A stretch of DNA of 64,000 nucleotides from Haematococcus lacustris (GCA_030144725.1 JASKMD010000012.1:2983555-3047554); one strand, 5' to 3'; counted from the first letter of the stretch, positions 32,757-45,136 are shown. Notes: generated by a model not told the origin, from the sequence alone. Numbers and translations are program-made.

Positions 32757-32918
32757 GCCCACCAACCTGTTGACGAGGCCCCCCCGCCCCCCCACTCCCT
32801 ATGCTGGGCCGGACATTTGTTCCTCAGTAAATAGGCCTCCGCCGTGAACCCACGCTTGCTGTCTTCATTTCATTTCAACCGCCCTACACCAGTGTTTACA
32901 GTTTGGCTCACAGTTACC

Positions 32919-33018
32919 CAGCCCCCTTGTCCCTCACTAGAGCCTTCATTTGAGCCGGACCAGTAGTGGCCACTAGCAGCCACTAGCGGGAATATACTGG
33001 TGGGCAATAGTGGCCCGA
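32919..33018 (-). mobile_element. Fanzor element 3' end, copy RE-c (short)
   Basis: Minus-strand copy of the terminal 100 bp or so, ending at the GGGGGCTG boundary (32926-32919). It points toward F1, so the two are not one simple element. Confidence 0.7.
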
Positions 33019-34059
33019 TCCAGCAGTTACCCAGCCTAACAGAGCCCAAGCATGACTACACTCATTATTCAGCCTGTCAAAGAGCCGAAGCCCTCAAATA
33101 ATTCAGGACTGCACCGGTGCAAATGGCGTACCCAGGTGGCGTGGCATCTCTGTAATCCAAGCTCTCTTTGGGAAAGGATTATGTCGTATGCATAGGCAAT
33201 AGTATCAGGTTGGCATGTTGTCACTGCCTGCACATGACAATGTGACGAGGTGTGGGCCCTGGCACCAGTGCCCACAGCCCCAATCTATCAACCAACCTCA
33301 GCACCCCCCTGTGACCATGGCAGCCATGCTATGGGACCCTGTTCTTCACAATTATAACCAATCTGCATGAGCCGCGGGCCTGCTGTTGGTAGCATCTCAG
33401 CAGACGGCATTGTAGCATGGCCAGAACAAGCCACAGCGACAGCGACATAACCAGCATGTTGATTTTTACCTCAGCCCCAACAGACATGGCATGATGGGTG
33501 TGGGTGACACTGCTCCGGCCGCAGGCCAAAAGCATGGTAGCAATTCAGCTTGTTGTGTCTTGTTCCAGAGCTGCTGCGGCTAAGGCGCGACCGGCCAACC
33601 TAGAATTCTATTTCTAGGTTTCTAGGCTCAGGCAAAATTTCTAGGAATCCAGCCGGCCAACCTAGAATTCTATTTCTAGGTTTCTAGGCTCAGGAAAATT
33701 TTCTAGGTTTCCGAGCCACCTAGAATTCTATGGGCGTGCCCTAGCTGCGGCCGCCTGTGTGACACAATGCACCCGTAGGGCTTCCTCCTTAGTCGACATC
33801 TTTGTCACAGTGCCTGCTATAACATAAAGGCTAAGGGCCTGATGGGGACCGTCACCTACACCTAGGAACTGTCCGTGGACATTGTAGAGTTCGCATGCCC
33901 ATGTGTACTATTGCATCGGACAAAGTATCGCTATACTTACTGTAGCACGACACTGCACTTCTCGATCTACTTGTTAATAAGTGAACAGTCGTGCACATGA
34001 TATCGGTCAAACTAGACGTGTTGGTCAGAAAAGAGTCGCGCTGAAGAGAAGCAGCATCT
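33019..34059. repeat. Intergenic DNA with a 66-bp direct repeat
   Basis: Within 33585-33735 the segment GGCCAACCTAGAATTCTATT…TTTCTAGGCTCAGG occurs twice, plus a partial third copy (CACCTAGAATTCTATGGGCG). The rest is unassigned and should include the meckelin promoter. Confidence 0.6.
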
Positions 34060-37000
34060 ATGGCTATGAACGGCTCCTGCAGCCGCTCTTTGGCTGCGCA
34101 CTGGTCGTTGACCAGAGCTCTTGTGTTTGGCATAGCATCCGTGTTGCTGTTGCACGTGACATCCAGCACAGCCCAGCCACCACCTCCGTCGCCACCAAGT
34201 GCCAGCCCTACCTCCTCTCAGCTAACAGCCACCTTCCAAACTTCATCCTGTCCCCTTGGGCAGTTCTTTGACATATCCATTCCTGCATGCTCATCTTGTC
34301 CAACGGTGGGAATCCAGGCAACACTAGTGTATGGGTAGCCTTGAGTTTCAACCAGCTCGTCCACATCACCTGTGCAGGGATCCTTTCCTTCTTCAAACCA
34401 GCTCACATGCATCAGCTGTGATGGCACCTCAGGCAGCACCTACAATTTTGATGTGTCTACTGGCAGTGCAATCTACCAGACCTGGTCACCTGCAAGGAAT
34501 GCTTCGACCGCTTCCTGTGCCTGTGCCGCCAGCGCCAGTACAGCGTCAGTGGTGGCTACAGTGACCACCACAGGTGCCAGCTTGCAACGTTGCGTAACCT
34601 GCCCCTCCGGAACCCAGCCCAATCCCAGCCGTACACAGTGCGTGCCCTCATCCGGCATCCTGGCCAGCACCACACCTCTTCAAGACCTCCAATTTGTGCT
34701 GAATGCGCTGTCACTGAGCATCAACATTGGCGCAGCCACCCAGGTATGGCACCTGGATATTGTGGCTTGATCCACAGCCCAGCCAGCCTGCACTGCACAC
34801 TTCGTTTGAGTACACAGTGCTACAGCACAGCAGGCAGTCTAGCTGAGCCTGCATGTCCTGCATGGATCCACACCCAATTCTAAAAGAGCTAGGATATCAA
34901 CACCACATCAACCAGCTTTAGCATGCAATAAAACACGGTCATTAGAAGGGGATGTGCTGGTGTTGTTTCTGCCTGCACAGGCTAGCTTTCCCACCACCTC
35001 CGTGTCCAGCTCCTTGCCGTTGACAAATTTGCTTGGCCCCTCAGCCAAGGCCTGCTTTGTAGGGCAAGATCGGGCTGCTTGCAATGCGGTGGCCAACCTG
35101 TGCGTCCTACAAAACTACAACGGGTATGTGCACTGGCAGTGGCACGCCACATCACCTTGCCCCTCACCTTATCTCATGCATCCCCTGGCTTTGTTGCGGG
35201 TTTGGACCTGGGCCTCAGGCCCATACATGATAAGGGAACGGTTGCTGGCTGCCCCCAGGCCACTGATACAAGGGATATGCACCCTTCTCAAACTGCTCAA
35301 ATGAGCCATTTCTTTGATTTCTTAACAGCCCTCTGCTGTCGCCTGCAATGCTGCTCTGCTTTCGTTGCTGCTCCTCTCCTCACCCGCAGAGACTCTGCAG
35401 CCTGCCGTCTGTATGATGCTCTGGTGATTGCCCTCAGCGGCAGCAGCACCACACGGCGCCAGCAGACCAGCGTGCGTCCCAACACTGGGCCGCTGCCCTG
35501 GCTGTACTATGGCTCAAACACTTACTCAACCGCCACAGACGTGCAGCTGAAGTGGGTGCACAGCTCAGCCGTCTTGGGCGCATGCATATGCATACATACG
35601 TGGGCGTTGAGTCTTGCTGTCACTGACTGATGTGTGGCCACTTGTCCGGTCCCTGCCCTTGCTTTACTCAGCATCCAGTTCGCTGATGGTGACCTGGCCA
35701 GTGGCACAGCCTCCCGCCTCACCTTCCAGCTGTCCACCTACGCTTTGAATGGAAGCTGGCTAGGCTTCAAGCAATGGACCTCCCAGTTCCAACTGTGTGG
35801 CAGCAGCAAGTGGGAATCCAGCAAGTGGCTGCAGTGAGTACATGGGTACACAGTTGCAAGCACTTGGGGTGCCCGCCAAGGAGCTCAGGCTAGACAAGGG
35901 TGAGGAAGGGCATGTACAATGGCGGTAGCTTGCAGGCTGTTACCACATGTTCGCTCCATTTCCGGAGCTTGCCTGACTGCGGTCAGCTTGTCACAACCCT
36001 GCCTCTGCTGGTTAACCTGCCACAGGTTTGGTTGGGGCTATGTGAACAGCTGTGGTCTGGACCTGGCTGCCCTGATGACAGAGCTGCCTCCCAGCAGGGA
36101 GCCGCTGTTCTACGACCTGTTCCTCCAGACCAGCCCCAGCCTGATGTACCCTGTGCCGGTGAAGGTGGCGAACTATGACCAGTACATGAGCAGCACGGAC
36201 CCCGGTGCAGGTAAGGAACAGGCTGGGTCACCACTCTCATCAATAACTTAGCTGGGGAGGTGTTGGCTGAGTGCTAGAAAAACCATCTTAATGCAACACC
36301 ACATATCCCCTACAGTATAGCTGATTGCCTGACTGCTGCCTTTCACCCACCTAGAGTTGCGGAATTTCCACAGTCCAGCGCTTGTGTGCTCCTTGCCCTT
36401 CACGGGCAACCATGGCCAGGTGGGCCACACGCCATGTGAATCCCGGAAAAACCTTCTGATATAACTTCACCCCAACAGACCCTGCAAATGCACCTTCCAC
36501 TCTCTTGTTCACAGCATCATGTTGCGCCACCTCATGTTCTGGGTCGGGGTGGACCTGCTATGAACCGTGGTCTCACTGCCCACCATGTCGGGCTGCCTCT
36601 TGCCTCACAGGGGCAGTGCGCCGTTTCTATGTCCTGGACGGCAGCCTGGGCACTGGGCAGCCCAGCTCAACAGCAACAGCAGCCACACAGCCTTCCAGCC
36701 TGGAGGTACTGCAGTATGCCAGTGCCATGCGGCTGGTGATCAGCCTGAGGAGTGAACCTCGATCCACCATCTTCCCCCCTCAACTTTTCATCACGTGAGT
36801 CATCATGGCTCTAAGGTGCAGAGGAGGCTTGGCCCATTGGGGTGGGAGGACATAGGTCTAGTGGCAGACTGGCACATGGGCCTGGTGGCATTGGGAGTCC
36901 AGGGCCTGAACGTTGCAAAGTGGGCTGGGCAGTGAAGGTGCCAGGGCAGGTGAAGGAGAGGTAGTGAGTGCTGCCAGGGGTAAGCAAAGGGGAACCAACT

Positions 37001-40000
37001 AGCGTGACGGATGGTACAAAGGGGCCCTGTGTGTGGGGGGTGAAGGTGTATGCAATGCGCATGATAAATGTGTTCCCCACCTGCTTGCCCCCTGCTTTGG
37101 CTGCAGCTACACGTCACGAGTGGTGGACATTGAGCCTACCGCCCATCAGCCCTGTAGCTTCAGCGTGGCCTATGTGAACTCCGATGGTCTTGGCACACGC
37201 TTCTGGTACGCTTGGCAGACTATGCTCATCGTGTTTGAGGCTGTCATAGGCTTCCCCCTCTTCATGTGGCGTGTGTATGCTTTCCTGCGGCGGCGCAAAG
37301 GGGAGCAGTCTGATCAAGTGAGCAATTGGCAGATAGAGGAGTTGTGGCTGGTGGATTTGCCACAGGCAGGTTAAGACAAGGGGGCAGGTGCAAAACAGGT
37401 GGAAGGCAATTGAGTAGGAGCCAAATAGGGCTTTTATTGTGATCAGGTCGGACATGACTAAATCTCAAAACGACCAAGTTGTGCACACAGTCTGCGGCTC
37501 CAGCTCCAGCTTGCCTTGCCTCCACCACGGCTCCAAGCATGCTTTGCTGCCCCTCCTGTCTGCACACACCACCTGCACACCCGCTGCTCTGCAGGAACTA
37601 ATCCCATTCGCCCTTATCACGCTCATTGACGTGGGCAGCCTGGCACTCTGTGTTGTGCTTGGCATCGTCTCCCTCTACTACCTCATCCTGTACAAGCTGC
37701 AAGAGTCTGTGCTGTTCCTGATGCTTCAAGACAGCGAGCTCTACAACTTCAGGTCTGAAGGGTGGCCTCCTGCACTGCTCTGCACTGCCTGAACCTGGGG
37801 ATGCTTACTCAAGTGCAAGGCATGCAAGCACATTGCACAAAGCGGGCATCAGCGCACATTCATACACTGCAGACTCGTGCATGCTTGTTGTTCATCCCCC
37901 AAGACAGCACTGCGCCACCAGCACCCAGCCTGATTCTCTATCCTGCCTCCTCCCTGCTCACTAGCTTCGCCCATGTACTTGCATGTCCAGGGTGACAGTC
38001 ATCATCGCTATCATAGGCCAGTCCCTGGCGCTGCTCTACCGCCTGCATCGCCAAATCAACGTGGACATATTCTTCTTGGACTGGGAAAAGCCCCGCAGCG
38101 TTCTAAGCAGGGGCGGTGAGACAGGGCAGCCTCTGGGAGCACTGGACGGTTTTCATCTCAGCACAGCACCCAACACAAAAGTCACCTCACAAACCCTGAC
38201 CAAATCTTGGCTCTTCATGGCGCTGGCTGCCAGGCTAGGTGCAGCAGCCAATGCTTGAAGACAGTCACTCCTTGGCCCCGAACTGCTCCTCTCAGGCCAG
38301 CTTACCATTAAAACACCTGGCCTGGGTTGTTTCAATTTGTGCACCTCCACTACCACAGGCTCAGCCCCCCTGCCTGCTTGACCCACTGCACATCGCAGGC
38401 GGGCGGGAGGAAGAGGCTCCCATCAGTGCCTGGCGCATGCTGATGCTGGCCAACGAGCTCGCTGAGCTGCAGACCACGCGGGTCACCAGCACAGCCTTCA
38501 CAATGCTCATGATGGTGTGTGACGCCCTGGCTCGTCATCAGGCTTCATGTGGCCTAGCAGCAAACAGTGTGACCGCATACTGGTGTATGCCTTGCAATGA
38601 TGATGTTGACCATGGCTATATCTGCAGGTCATGATCCTGGTGGGCGCCAATGTCCAGGCCGCAGGGGACATCACGCCCGATGCCTCGGACTTTGCTGCGT
38701 ACAGACACACCCAGACCAGCATCATCCTGCGCTGGGGAGTGGAGGTGGCTTTCCTACTGGTGCTGTTCCTTGGCCAGTACCTGTTCCGCAAGCTGGTGTG
38801 GTTCCCATATGTGGGTGACCCCCTCACCAACTTCATCGACCTGATGTACCTGGCCAACATCAGGTATGTTGGCTGCAGGAGCATTACTACATGCGTCACG
38901 CCTGAGCTGCGGGCACCTAAGGCTGCATCCTGTATGCCGCACTCCAATCAGGGTGACTCGGTCAGTGTCAGGGTCAATTGGCTTGCCACACAGTTGCCAG
39001 GAAGGGTGTGCCGCGCCCTGGCATGATACAAACACAGCCTGCTTAGTGTCTGCTTTGCTTTACGTTAGTGTGCCGTGTAGTGTTGCTGATAGAAGGCCAT
39101 GCTGCAGTGTTCTGATGCGAAGAAGACAAAAAGACAATGCCTGATGCCTTGCCGTAGTGCGGTGGTGATGGACGACAAGCACACCGGGTACTACCTGCAT
39201 GGTCGCAACCACTCACAACACTCCGACACCACCCTCAGGTGTGCCCACCAGGCATGTGGGGCCTTGGCAGCTCCTGACAAGCTGTCGTCAACAGCAGGTC
39301 AACAGCCATTGAGGACCTCCTGCCTGCACCTCCAGTTGGGCCTATATGTGTGGCTTGTGTGCAGGCTATTGTCACACCCAATGAAGGAGCCACAGTGAAG
39401 CTTGCAGCCTCTGCATCACAGCCACCAATGTGCATGAAAGCTCTCGTTGCTGCTGTGCAGGCAGCTGAACACCGAGCTTGACAAAGAGGGTGAGGGACTG
39501 GTGGCGAACAGAGGCCTGGTCACCAACAATCAAGGCGAGCCACGTTTGAACGAAAGCCAGCTGTTTGCCGTCTACATCCCAGACAGCCTGCGACAGCAGC
39601 TGGACCAGAAGATTCTGCGACAAGTGGAACAGGTGGGCCTAGAGAGCTGTCTTTCCTTGCGTCTTAGGCGGCCCGTCTCTGAACCTTGCGTCACCGGCAT
39701 GTGTGTGCGCTTGTGTGTGGGGAAAGGGGTGGGCCCTGTCCCCTGCCTGAACACGGCCCCTTTCAAGGGTTGCATACGTCTGATAGACTGGCATCCCTTT
39801 TGGCCTGGCTCCTGACCATAACCCTACTCTGCTATTTCCTTTCCTAGGCTGCTGCTGACGCCCGGCAACGCAAAGGCAATGTGAGCAGCCTGATCAAGGG
39901 CACTGGCAAACCCAATGACAGCCTCCTAAAAGCTCGAGATGAGGTGGCTGAGCTGTGGAAGCAGATGGTGGACGAGGTGGAGCGCAACCACGCAGTGCAG

Positions 40001-40798
40001 GTGGAGTGCAGTCCCTGCCAGTGGCTCCACCCACCTCTACCGCTGCCCCTGCACCTGCGGCTGCTTCCTGACAACAGCCGTGGCCTGGCACTGATGATGG
40101 CACTGGGTGTGCCATGCTCTGGTGCAGGTCGTGAATCCCACCTATGCACAGATGGTGATGCAGCTGCCGCCAGAAGCGTCACACACAAGCCCGGTGTTCG
40201 TCCATGACTTCTTCCGCAGCTTTGCCACCACCTTGTTCCTAGGCAGTGAGGTATGGGCCCAGTCTCCAGACAGTCGTCTTGGTAGTATTAGTAGCACTGC
40301 TTATGGCCTGTACCCCTACCCTACCCCGTCATCACCACCCTCACACCGCCCCAACTAGCCATGTGCCTGATGTATTGCCGCAACCTTAGACTTGGACCAT
40401 GCTGGGCACACTTCTTTCTTGTGTGGGATGGGAGGGCTGGCTGCTACCTGGGTGGGCTGTGGCTCAAGCCTGGGTGCCATGTGCATGAAACATGAGTTAA
40501 GTCCGGAGATTGGACCCCCAGAGGGTGAGGGCGGGCAAGCAGCCTAACGGATGAAGGCAGTGTAAGCCATCTTCTTTTTGTGGCCTGGCAGTGACCATGA
40601 GAACCTGGCATGCTGCAGGTGCGGCTCTATGTCTTCGAGGCGCTGTTCTTCCTGGCAGTCGACATGGACCTGCATAACATCCCACTGGCAGCGCTGCTCA
40701 CCTTCATCATGGCCACTGTGGTAAGCTGGGCGCGCCACACCCTGGGCAAGAACAACATCTCTCAGAAGACTGTCATTGACAGCCACTTTTTGATATGA
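34060..40798 (+). CDS. TMEM67: Meckelin (TMEM67/MKS3), ciliary transition-zone membrane protein
   Basis: Part of the transition-zone (MKS) complex that gates proteins entering cilia. About 18 exons give roughly 1,020-1,030 residues (human about 995). A signal peptide (RALVFGIASVLLLHV) precedes a Cys-rich ectodomain (CPLGQFFD, CISCDG, CVTCPSGTQPNP). Family segments follow: ACNAVANLC, FYDLFLQTSPSLMYPVPVKV, RFWYAWQTMLIVFEA, IFFLDWEKPRS, WRMLMLANELAELQT and LVWFPYVGDPLTNFIDLMY. The end RHTLGKNNISQKTVIDSHFLI lines up with the human tail from memory. Exons in phase: 34060-34305, 34378-34743, 34981-35123, 35390-35551, 35672-35833, 36026-36210, 36355-about 36437, 36611-36794, 37107-37317, 37595-37752, 37991-38115, 38399-38514, 38628-38863, 39158-39238, 39461-39632, 39848-40000, 40128-40250 and 40619-40798. 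The junction at 36420-36610 is uncertain. Confidence 0.93.
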
Positions 40799-41199
40799 CA
40801 GCATTCAGTACTGGTCTGTGACAGCAAGCCAACAACCAGCTTTTGCTAGTCCAGCCTGTTCTGCTAGGCTGGCCTCATGCTCAGTTAATGGACGCTAGAC
40901 CAGGGCAAGCCAGAAGGCAGGAAGCCCATGAACAGTCCCTGTGGGTCAGGCAGCTGCCACAGGGGCCATGCTGGGAAAGAGGATCCTCTTGAGCTAACCA
41001 CCCACAGTTGACATCCACACTGGCAGGTCATGCGGAGGTGGTGTGTACAGGCTGGGTCAGCGTATATAGTCCCAACACCATGCATTGCACATTGACCGTG
41101 ATAATGACGCCCAGCATGTCAGGTAGGACCCCTGGTGCCACACACCCCTTGCGTTGTGCTGTTAGAGTGTGCTCTAGCTTGTGTTGTTGTGCAGTATGC

Positions 41200-41262
41200 A
41201 GCAGTGGGGACTGGGTAGCTTGCACGTGGCAGGAGGAGCTTGCATACAAACTGTGCATGAGT
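41200..41262 (+). pseudogene. Duplicated fragment of the INCENP tail
   Basis: The translation SSGDWVACTWQEELAYKLCM mirrors SSGNWVADRITWQEEVAYKR near the INCENP C-terminus (49630-49695), with an 8-9-bp deletion and a few substitutions. The DNA words ACTGGGTAGCT and GTGGCAGGAGGAG are shared. It lies 8.4 kb upstream of its source, between meckelin and ALG13, without splice context. Confidence 0.75.
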
Positions 41263-41479
41263 GCACGGTGCAATGGTGCATGGATAGTACATGTAGTGCT
41301 TGCAGCCATGCGTTTTGTATACATCATGATGACAGCGGTGTCATTAGCTGTATGCGTTATGATGCCTTCTGATGTGTGTAAGCACATAGAGGGCTGCAGC
41401 CATGACGCCCCAGCAGCGTCACCAACAGCCGAGAATGTTGCGCTAAATGTTCCAGTGTGAATGATGGATTGGTGCACAA

Positions 41480-42100
41480 TGAGTAGAAAATGGCCTACAC
41501 CTCGTAAGCCATCAGCCGTAGGGCCTATCGCCCTCGCCCTCTAGGGGTTCGCTCATAATGGTGCACATAGGCCCTAAACGGAGGCATGTCAGTTATCATT
41601 CTTCGTACTGTTCCATGATGGACTCAGAAGTGGCGCACTCATCAATGACATGTATATCATCGATAACCACCTAAGCAGTATATGCAGAACAACTGCGTTT
41701 ATATAAAGCTGACTCCCTCAAACCCAGCCTTCTCCGGACCCCAATCGCTGTTGCCCAACCTAAACCTGGTATAGGAGCACAAACACGTCAACGCTTTGAG
41801 ACAGTTCAACACCAGAGTATACAACCCTGTACAGTAAGCATTATGATAAGCACACCAGAAAAACACGCTCAAGACGCTCAAGACGGCTTTCCCAGATACC
41901 CCTCCTAGACCCACTGGCTTCTAACGTGTTTCACTCCCTGGCACCCTGTCTGTTGGCTTGCCGCTGTTGGCCCTCTACACCACCATGCGGCAGGCCTGCA
42001 GCACAGCCTTGGCCCCCCACCCACCCCGGGTGCCAATGCCTGCGTTTCCAAAGAACACCACCAGCTGCTTGCGGGTCACCCACCGCTTCTGGGACTCAAT
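41480..42100. other. Unassigned region
   Basis: About 600 bp without a convincing frame or repeat. Confidence 0.3.
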
Positions 42101-42172
42101 GGCTGCCTCCTCCTCCATCTGCAAGGTGCATTGACTGGGTGTCGCCCGGTAGTTCGGTAGTGTCGCCCGGTA

Positions 42173-42583
42173 GTGGCCCCCCGCAAGCCCCCACAGCCCC
42201 CACGCAGCAGCCAGGCAGCCACACAGCCGGCAGCCTCAGGGCCTGTGCCCAGCACTCCCCCGCCAGCCAAGCGCAGCAAGCGCACCGAGGCTGAGCCGGC
42301 AGCTGATCCCACCCAGCCCACCAAGGGCACAGTCAAGGGCAAGGACAAGGCTGCCAAAGCCAAGCCAGCACCACAGCCAGGCAGGTGGCTGGACAGGGAC
42401 TGCAATGCGGCATTGAACATGCAGCGCATTGGGGAGAGCAGGTGGCGTCCACTGGAGCTGTGCTACTGGCCAGAGCAGGGAGCTCTGTCAGCCAAGGGCA
42501 AGGAGTACCCTGGCCTAGGGTACAAGCGGCTGCGAGACAAGCCACCCAAGGCCCATGAGCAGCAGCCTGCTGTGGCACAGTAG
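42173..42583 (+). pseudogene. Fanzor fragment F4 (C-terminal region with RuvC-III motif)
   Basis: A 136-residue frame ending at a stop at 42583. After a basic Pro/Ala linker (PPPAKRSKRTEAEPA) it reads GRWLDRDCNAALNMQRIG, then WRPLELCYWPEQ and [19 protein letters not shown]. DRDxNAAxN is the third RuvC motif of TnpB and Fanzor nucleases, carrying the last catalytic Asp. The frame just upstream (42070-42175) is broken, with TCGCCCGGTAGT duplicated, so this is the tail of a degraded nuclease. The shared 3' end RE-d follows directly. Confidence 0.85.
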
Positions 42584-42818
42584 TGTGTGCCCCCCCTTAT
42601 TCAACTGTCATCTGCTTACATTAGCGCATGTTTTGCCATGCCAACTCTACACAATAGCCCTCAGGGGTCAGGCAATAATGTAGGTGGTAGGCGCTCATGT
42701 GCCATGTGCACTGGGTTACTCCACACAGCCCAATAACACCGTTTGAGTCGGGCCACTATTGCCCACTAGTATATATGTCCGGCTCAGATGGAGGCCCTAG
42801 TGAGGGACAAGGGGGCTG
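42584..42818 (+). mobile_element. Fanzor element 3' end, copy RE-d
   Basis: Begins at the stop codon of F4 (TAGTGTGTGCCCCCCC) and contains CATGCCAACTCTACACAATA and GTGGTAGGCGCTCATG. It ends at GGGGGCTG (42818), beyond which copies diverge. It lacks the second CTAGTGGCCACT arm present in RE-a to RE-c. It is the reference copy linking the repeat to a Fanzor gene. The region downstream of TnpB genes yields the guide RNA in bacteria; that role here is inference. Confidence 0.8.
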
Positions 42819-42972
42819 AGGTGTGCCAAGGTCAATAGAGTTAATGCTTAGATATGTGCAGAGGTCACCAATGGGACCAGTGGTGGCAGCAGCATGGTGA
42901 TTCAGGGCATAGCAGCATTAGGGCGAAGGGGCAGGTCGGTTGGTGCATGCTGCAGGCCAGGTAGCTAGTGAG

Positions 42973-43135
42973 CTGGCTGTCATCCTGCAAGCTCACTATG
43001 CTCCAAACCTGCGCCATGACCCGCTGCTTGCCGCCGTCCAGCCGGAACTTCTGGTTGGCCCAGCGTGGGTTAGGGTTGTCCTCCCACATGGGCTCCCACA
43101 TCTCCAGTACTGCCTCAAGGTGCTTTCGGGAGGCC
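42973..43135 (-). pseudogene. Fanzor fragment F8 (central region)
   Basis: The minus frame reads HLEAVLEMWEPMWEDNPNPR, then WANQKFRLDGGKQRVMAQVW. This matches F2's PRWANAKFRVYCGKQRVVAR in the region just after RuvC-I. The strand is opposite to F4, so it comes from a separate element. Flanking minus frames to about 43290 have no motif I can assign. Confidence 0.65.
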
Positions 43136-43666
43136 GTCCAGCTGCTGCCTTGGCTAAGGTGGCAGGCGGCTGCTTGTTGCCCTCCTGCCAGGTCTGGGTT
43201 TGCTTATTGACACTGTGACAGCACTGATGCCACTTGCTGTGGGTGAGCTGCTGGCTGCACACAACCTCCCACCATAGGTCAATGGCCACTTTTGCGAGGC
43301 CCCCATACCACAGTGTCCTTCCTGCCTGCCAAGAGGCTGACTGCTTCCCCACTCTCACCCCACCCTGGGCAGCCCACCCCGGCTCCCGGGCTGCTCTGCT
43401 GTGAGTGGGGTGTAGGGTCCAAGCTAGTGGGCGGTGGGGGGAGTGGAGGGTCCAAGGCCAGTGAGGGGAAACATTATCCTTTCCAGGGGTGTTTCGGTGC
43501 CGCTGCTTCGGGCCGGCACGGTCCTTTGCCACCCGGGCTTGTGTATTTTGGTGAAGAAACACACCCCCAATAGCACCAATAGATGTAGGCGTAGGAGTGA
43601 CACTATGTGCAGGCCAGTAGCACAAGGGGTGAGTGATGCCTCGCTCTACACGACGAGTGCTGCGTT

Positions 43667-44992
43667 ATGGCTGCCAAGCGTGGGGCCGTGCAACGGGAGG
43701 TGCTTGTCACAGTGGGGACAACCAAGTTTGACGCGCTGATCAAGTTCAGTGAACCCGCTGCAGCTGCGCAACGGCGGGCTTTGCGCTGATGAATACGCTC
43801 ATGCACTCTTCTCACAGGGCTGTGGATAACCAAGCCTTTGTTGACGCCTTGAAGCAAAAAGGTTACAGCCACCTTGCAGTACAAAAGGGGAATGGCAGCT
43901 ACTTTCCCAAATATCTCCTGCCCAGCGGGGAGCTAGAGGCCACACTGAGTAATGGGGTCCATGTCAGGTGGGGCACATTGCCAATTGCATGTATGTGACC
44001 TGCACTGCAACCCCCCATGGCGGTGCATGCTGCCGCAGGTGCTTTGATTACCAGCCCAACTTGAACACTATCATGCAGCAAGCAGCTCTCATCATCAGCC
44101 ATGCAGGCAAGCCTGTTCACAACAGCGAAGAAAGACATCACAGTGATAAGGCATGGCAGTACATCACCCGGCTACTTTCAGATGTAGCATAACTAAACAC
44201 TGCCCATCATCGCCACGACAAATGAGACCCTGGATTGCACTGGCTATGTCTGGATTTGCTTCATGCAGTCATATGTCATACCTCCAGGTTCAGGCATATG
44301 CCCAACCTCCTGCAGTCTGCACCAATGTCTGAGCTACACAAGAAAGGCTGGCTGCTGTCTACCCACAGAGTGGCATCTTGTCCCATCCTAGTCCAGCCTG
44401 CTCAGCCAGCAAGGGCTCCGCAGCAGGTTGCCACTTGTCACACAACACTGTAACAGGTGTAGCCCGATACCTCCTGTTATGCACACAGGGTCTGGCAGCA
44501 TCTTTGAGGCGCTCAGTTTGGGCAAGCACCTGATCGTGGTGCCCAATGCCGCTCTGATGGACAACCACCAAGTGGAGCTGGCTGAGCAGCTGGCAGCCAT
44601 GAAACACTTGGTGCGTTCCCGTGCATGTAGCAGTGTCACCAATTTTTTTTTACCAGCCAAGCACATATTCCGAATGCTCACCCCTCCCCTTCACTAGGGT
44701 GGCCATCATGACGAGGGTTCAGAGTAGGCTCTTCCTGCAAACTAGCCAGGATTGAGGGGCTAGTCATGTTGTGTGCCCAGCTTTTGTTGCCCTTCCAGCA
44801 GCTTGGCCTCCTTACATGTGTAGCAGATGCTCTGTGCCTTGGTTTGGTGGCATGCAGGCTTGCACTACTCCTGACAAGCTGGTGGAGACGCTGCAGCAGC
44901 TGGATGGCACTCGCCTAATCCCTTATGTGCGAGGGGATGCAGCCCAGGTTGCAAAGCACATATCTGCAGCTCTTGGGGTCGTGTCTAGCTAG
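43667..44992 (+). CDS. ALG13: ALG13-like UDP-GlcNAc transferase subunit
   Basis: Catalytic partner of ALG14 on the cytosolic face of the ER. The pair adds the second GlcNAc to dolichol-PP-GlcNAc in N-glycan synthesis. Five exons join in phase to 183 residues: 43667-43743, 43818-43967, 44039-44106, 44489-44610 and 44858-44992. Signatures are VLVTVGTTKFDALI (N-terminal Rossmann strand), QAALIISHAGSGSIFEALSL (sugar-nucleotide loop) and KHLIVVPNAALMDNHQVELA. The SHAGSGS motif forms only if exon 3 ends at a GC donor (GCAG|GCAAGC, 44107). Reading straight through would destroy it. The length suits the stand-alone Alg13 of yeast and plants rather than the long mammalian form. Confidence 0.92.
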
Positions 44993-45136
44993 GTGCTGGC
45001 CATTGCATAGTCTGCTCCTGAAGAACCAGTGTATAGTTAAGGGTGCTACTCAGGGGTGCGAGGCTTCTCGACGACCTCACTTACCGAGGCTGCCTGTTTC
45101 AGGTCGGATTGGTGAAGGCCAACAATTGCAACAAGT

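Noticed and set aside
36515..36545. Extra meckelin exon encoding IMLRHLMFW
   Set aside because: Its reading phase does not fit the neighbouring exons. Extending exon 7 to a GTGAAT donor near 36437 keeps phase without it.
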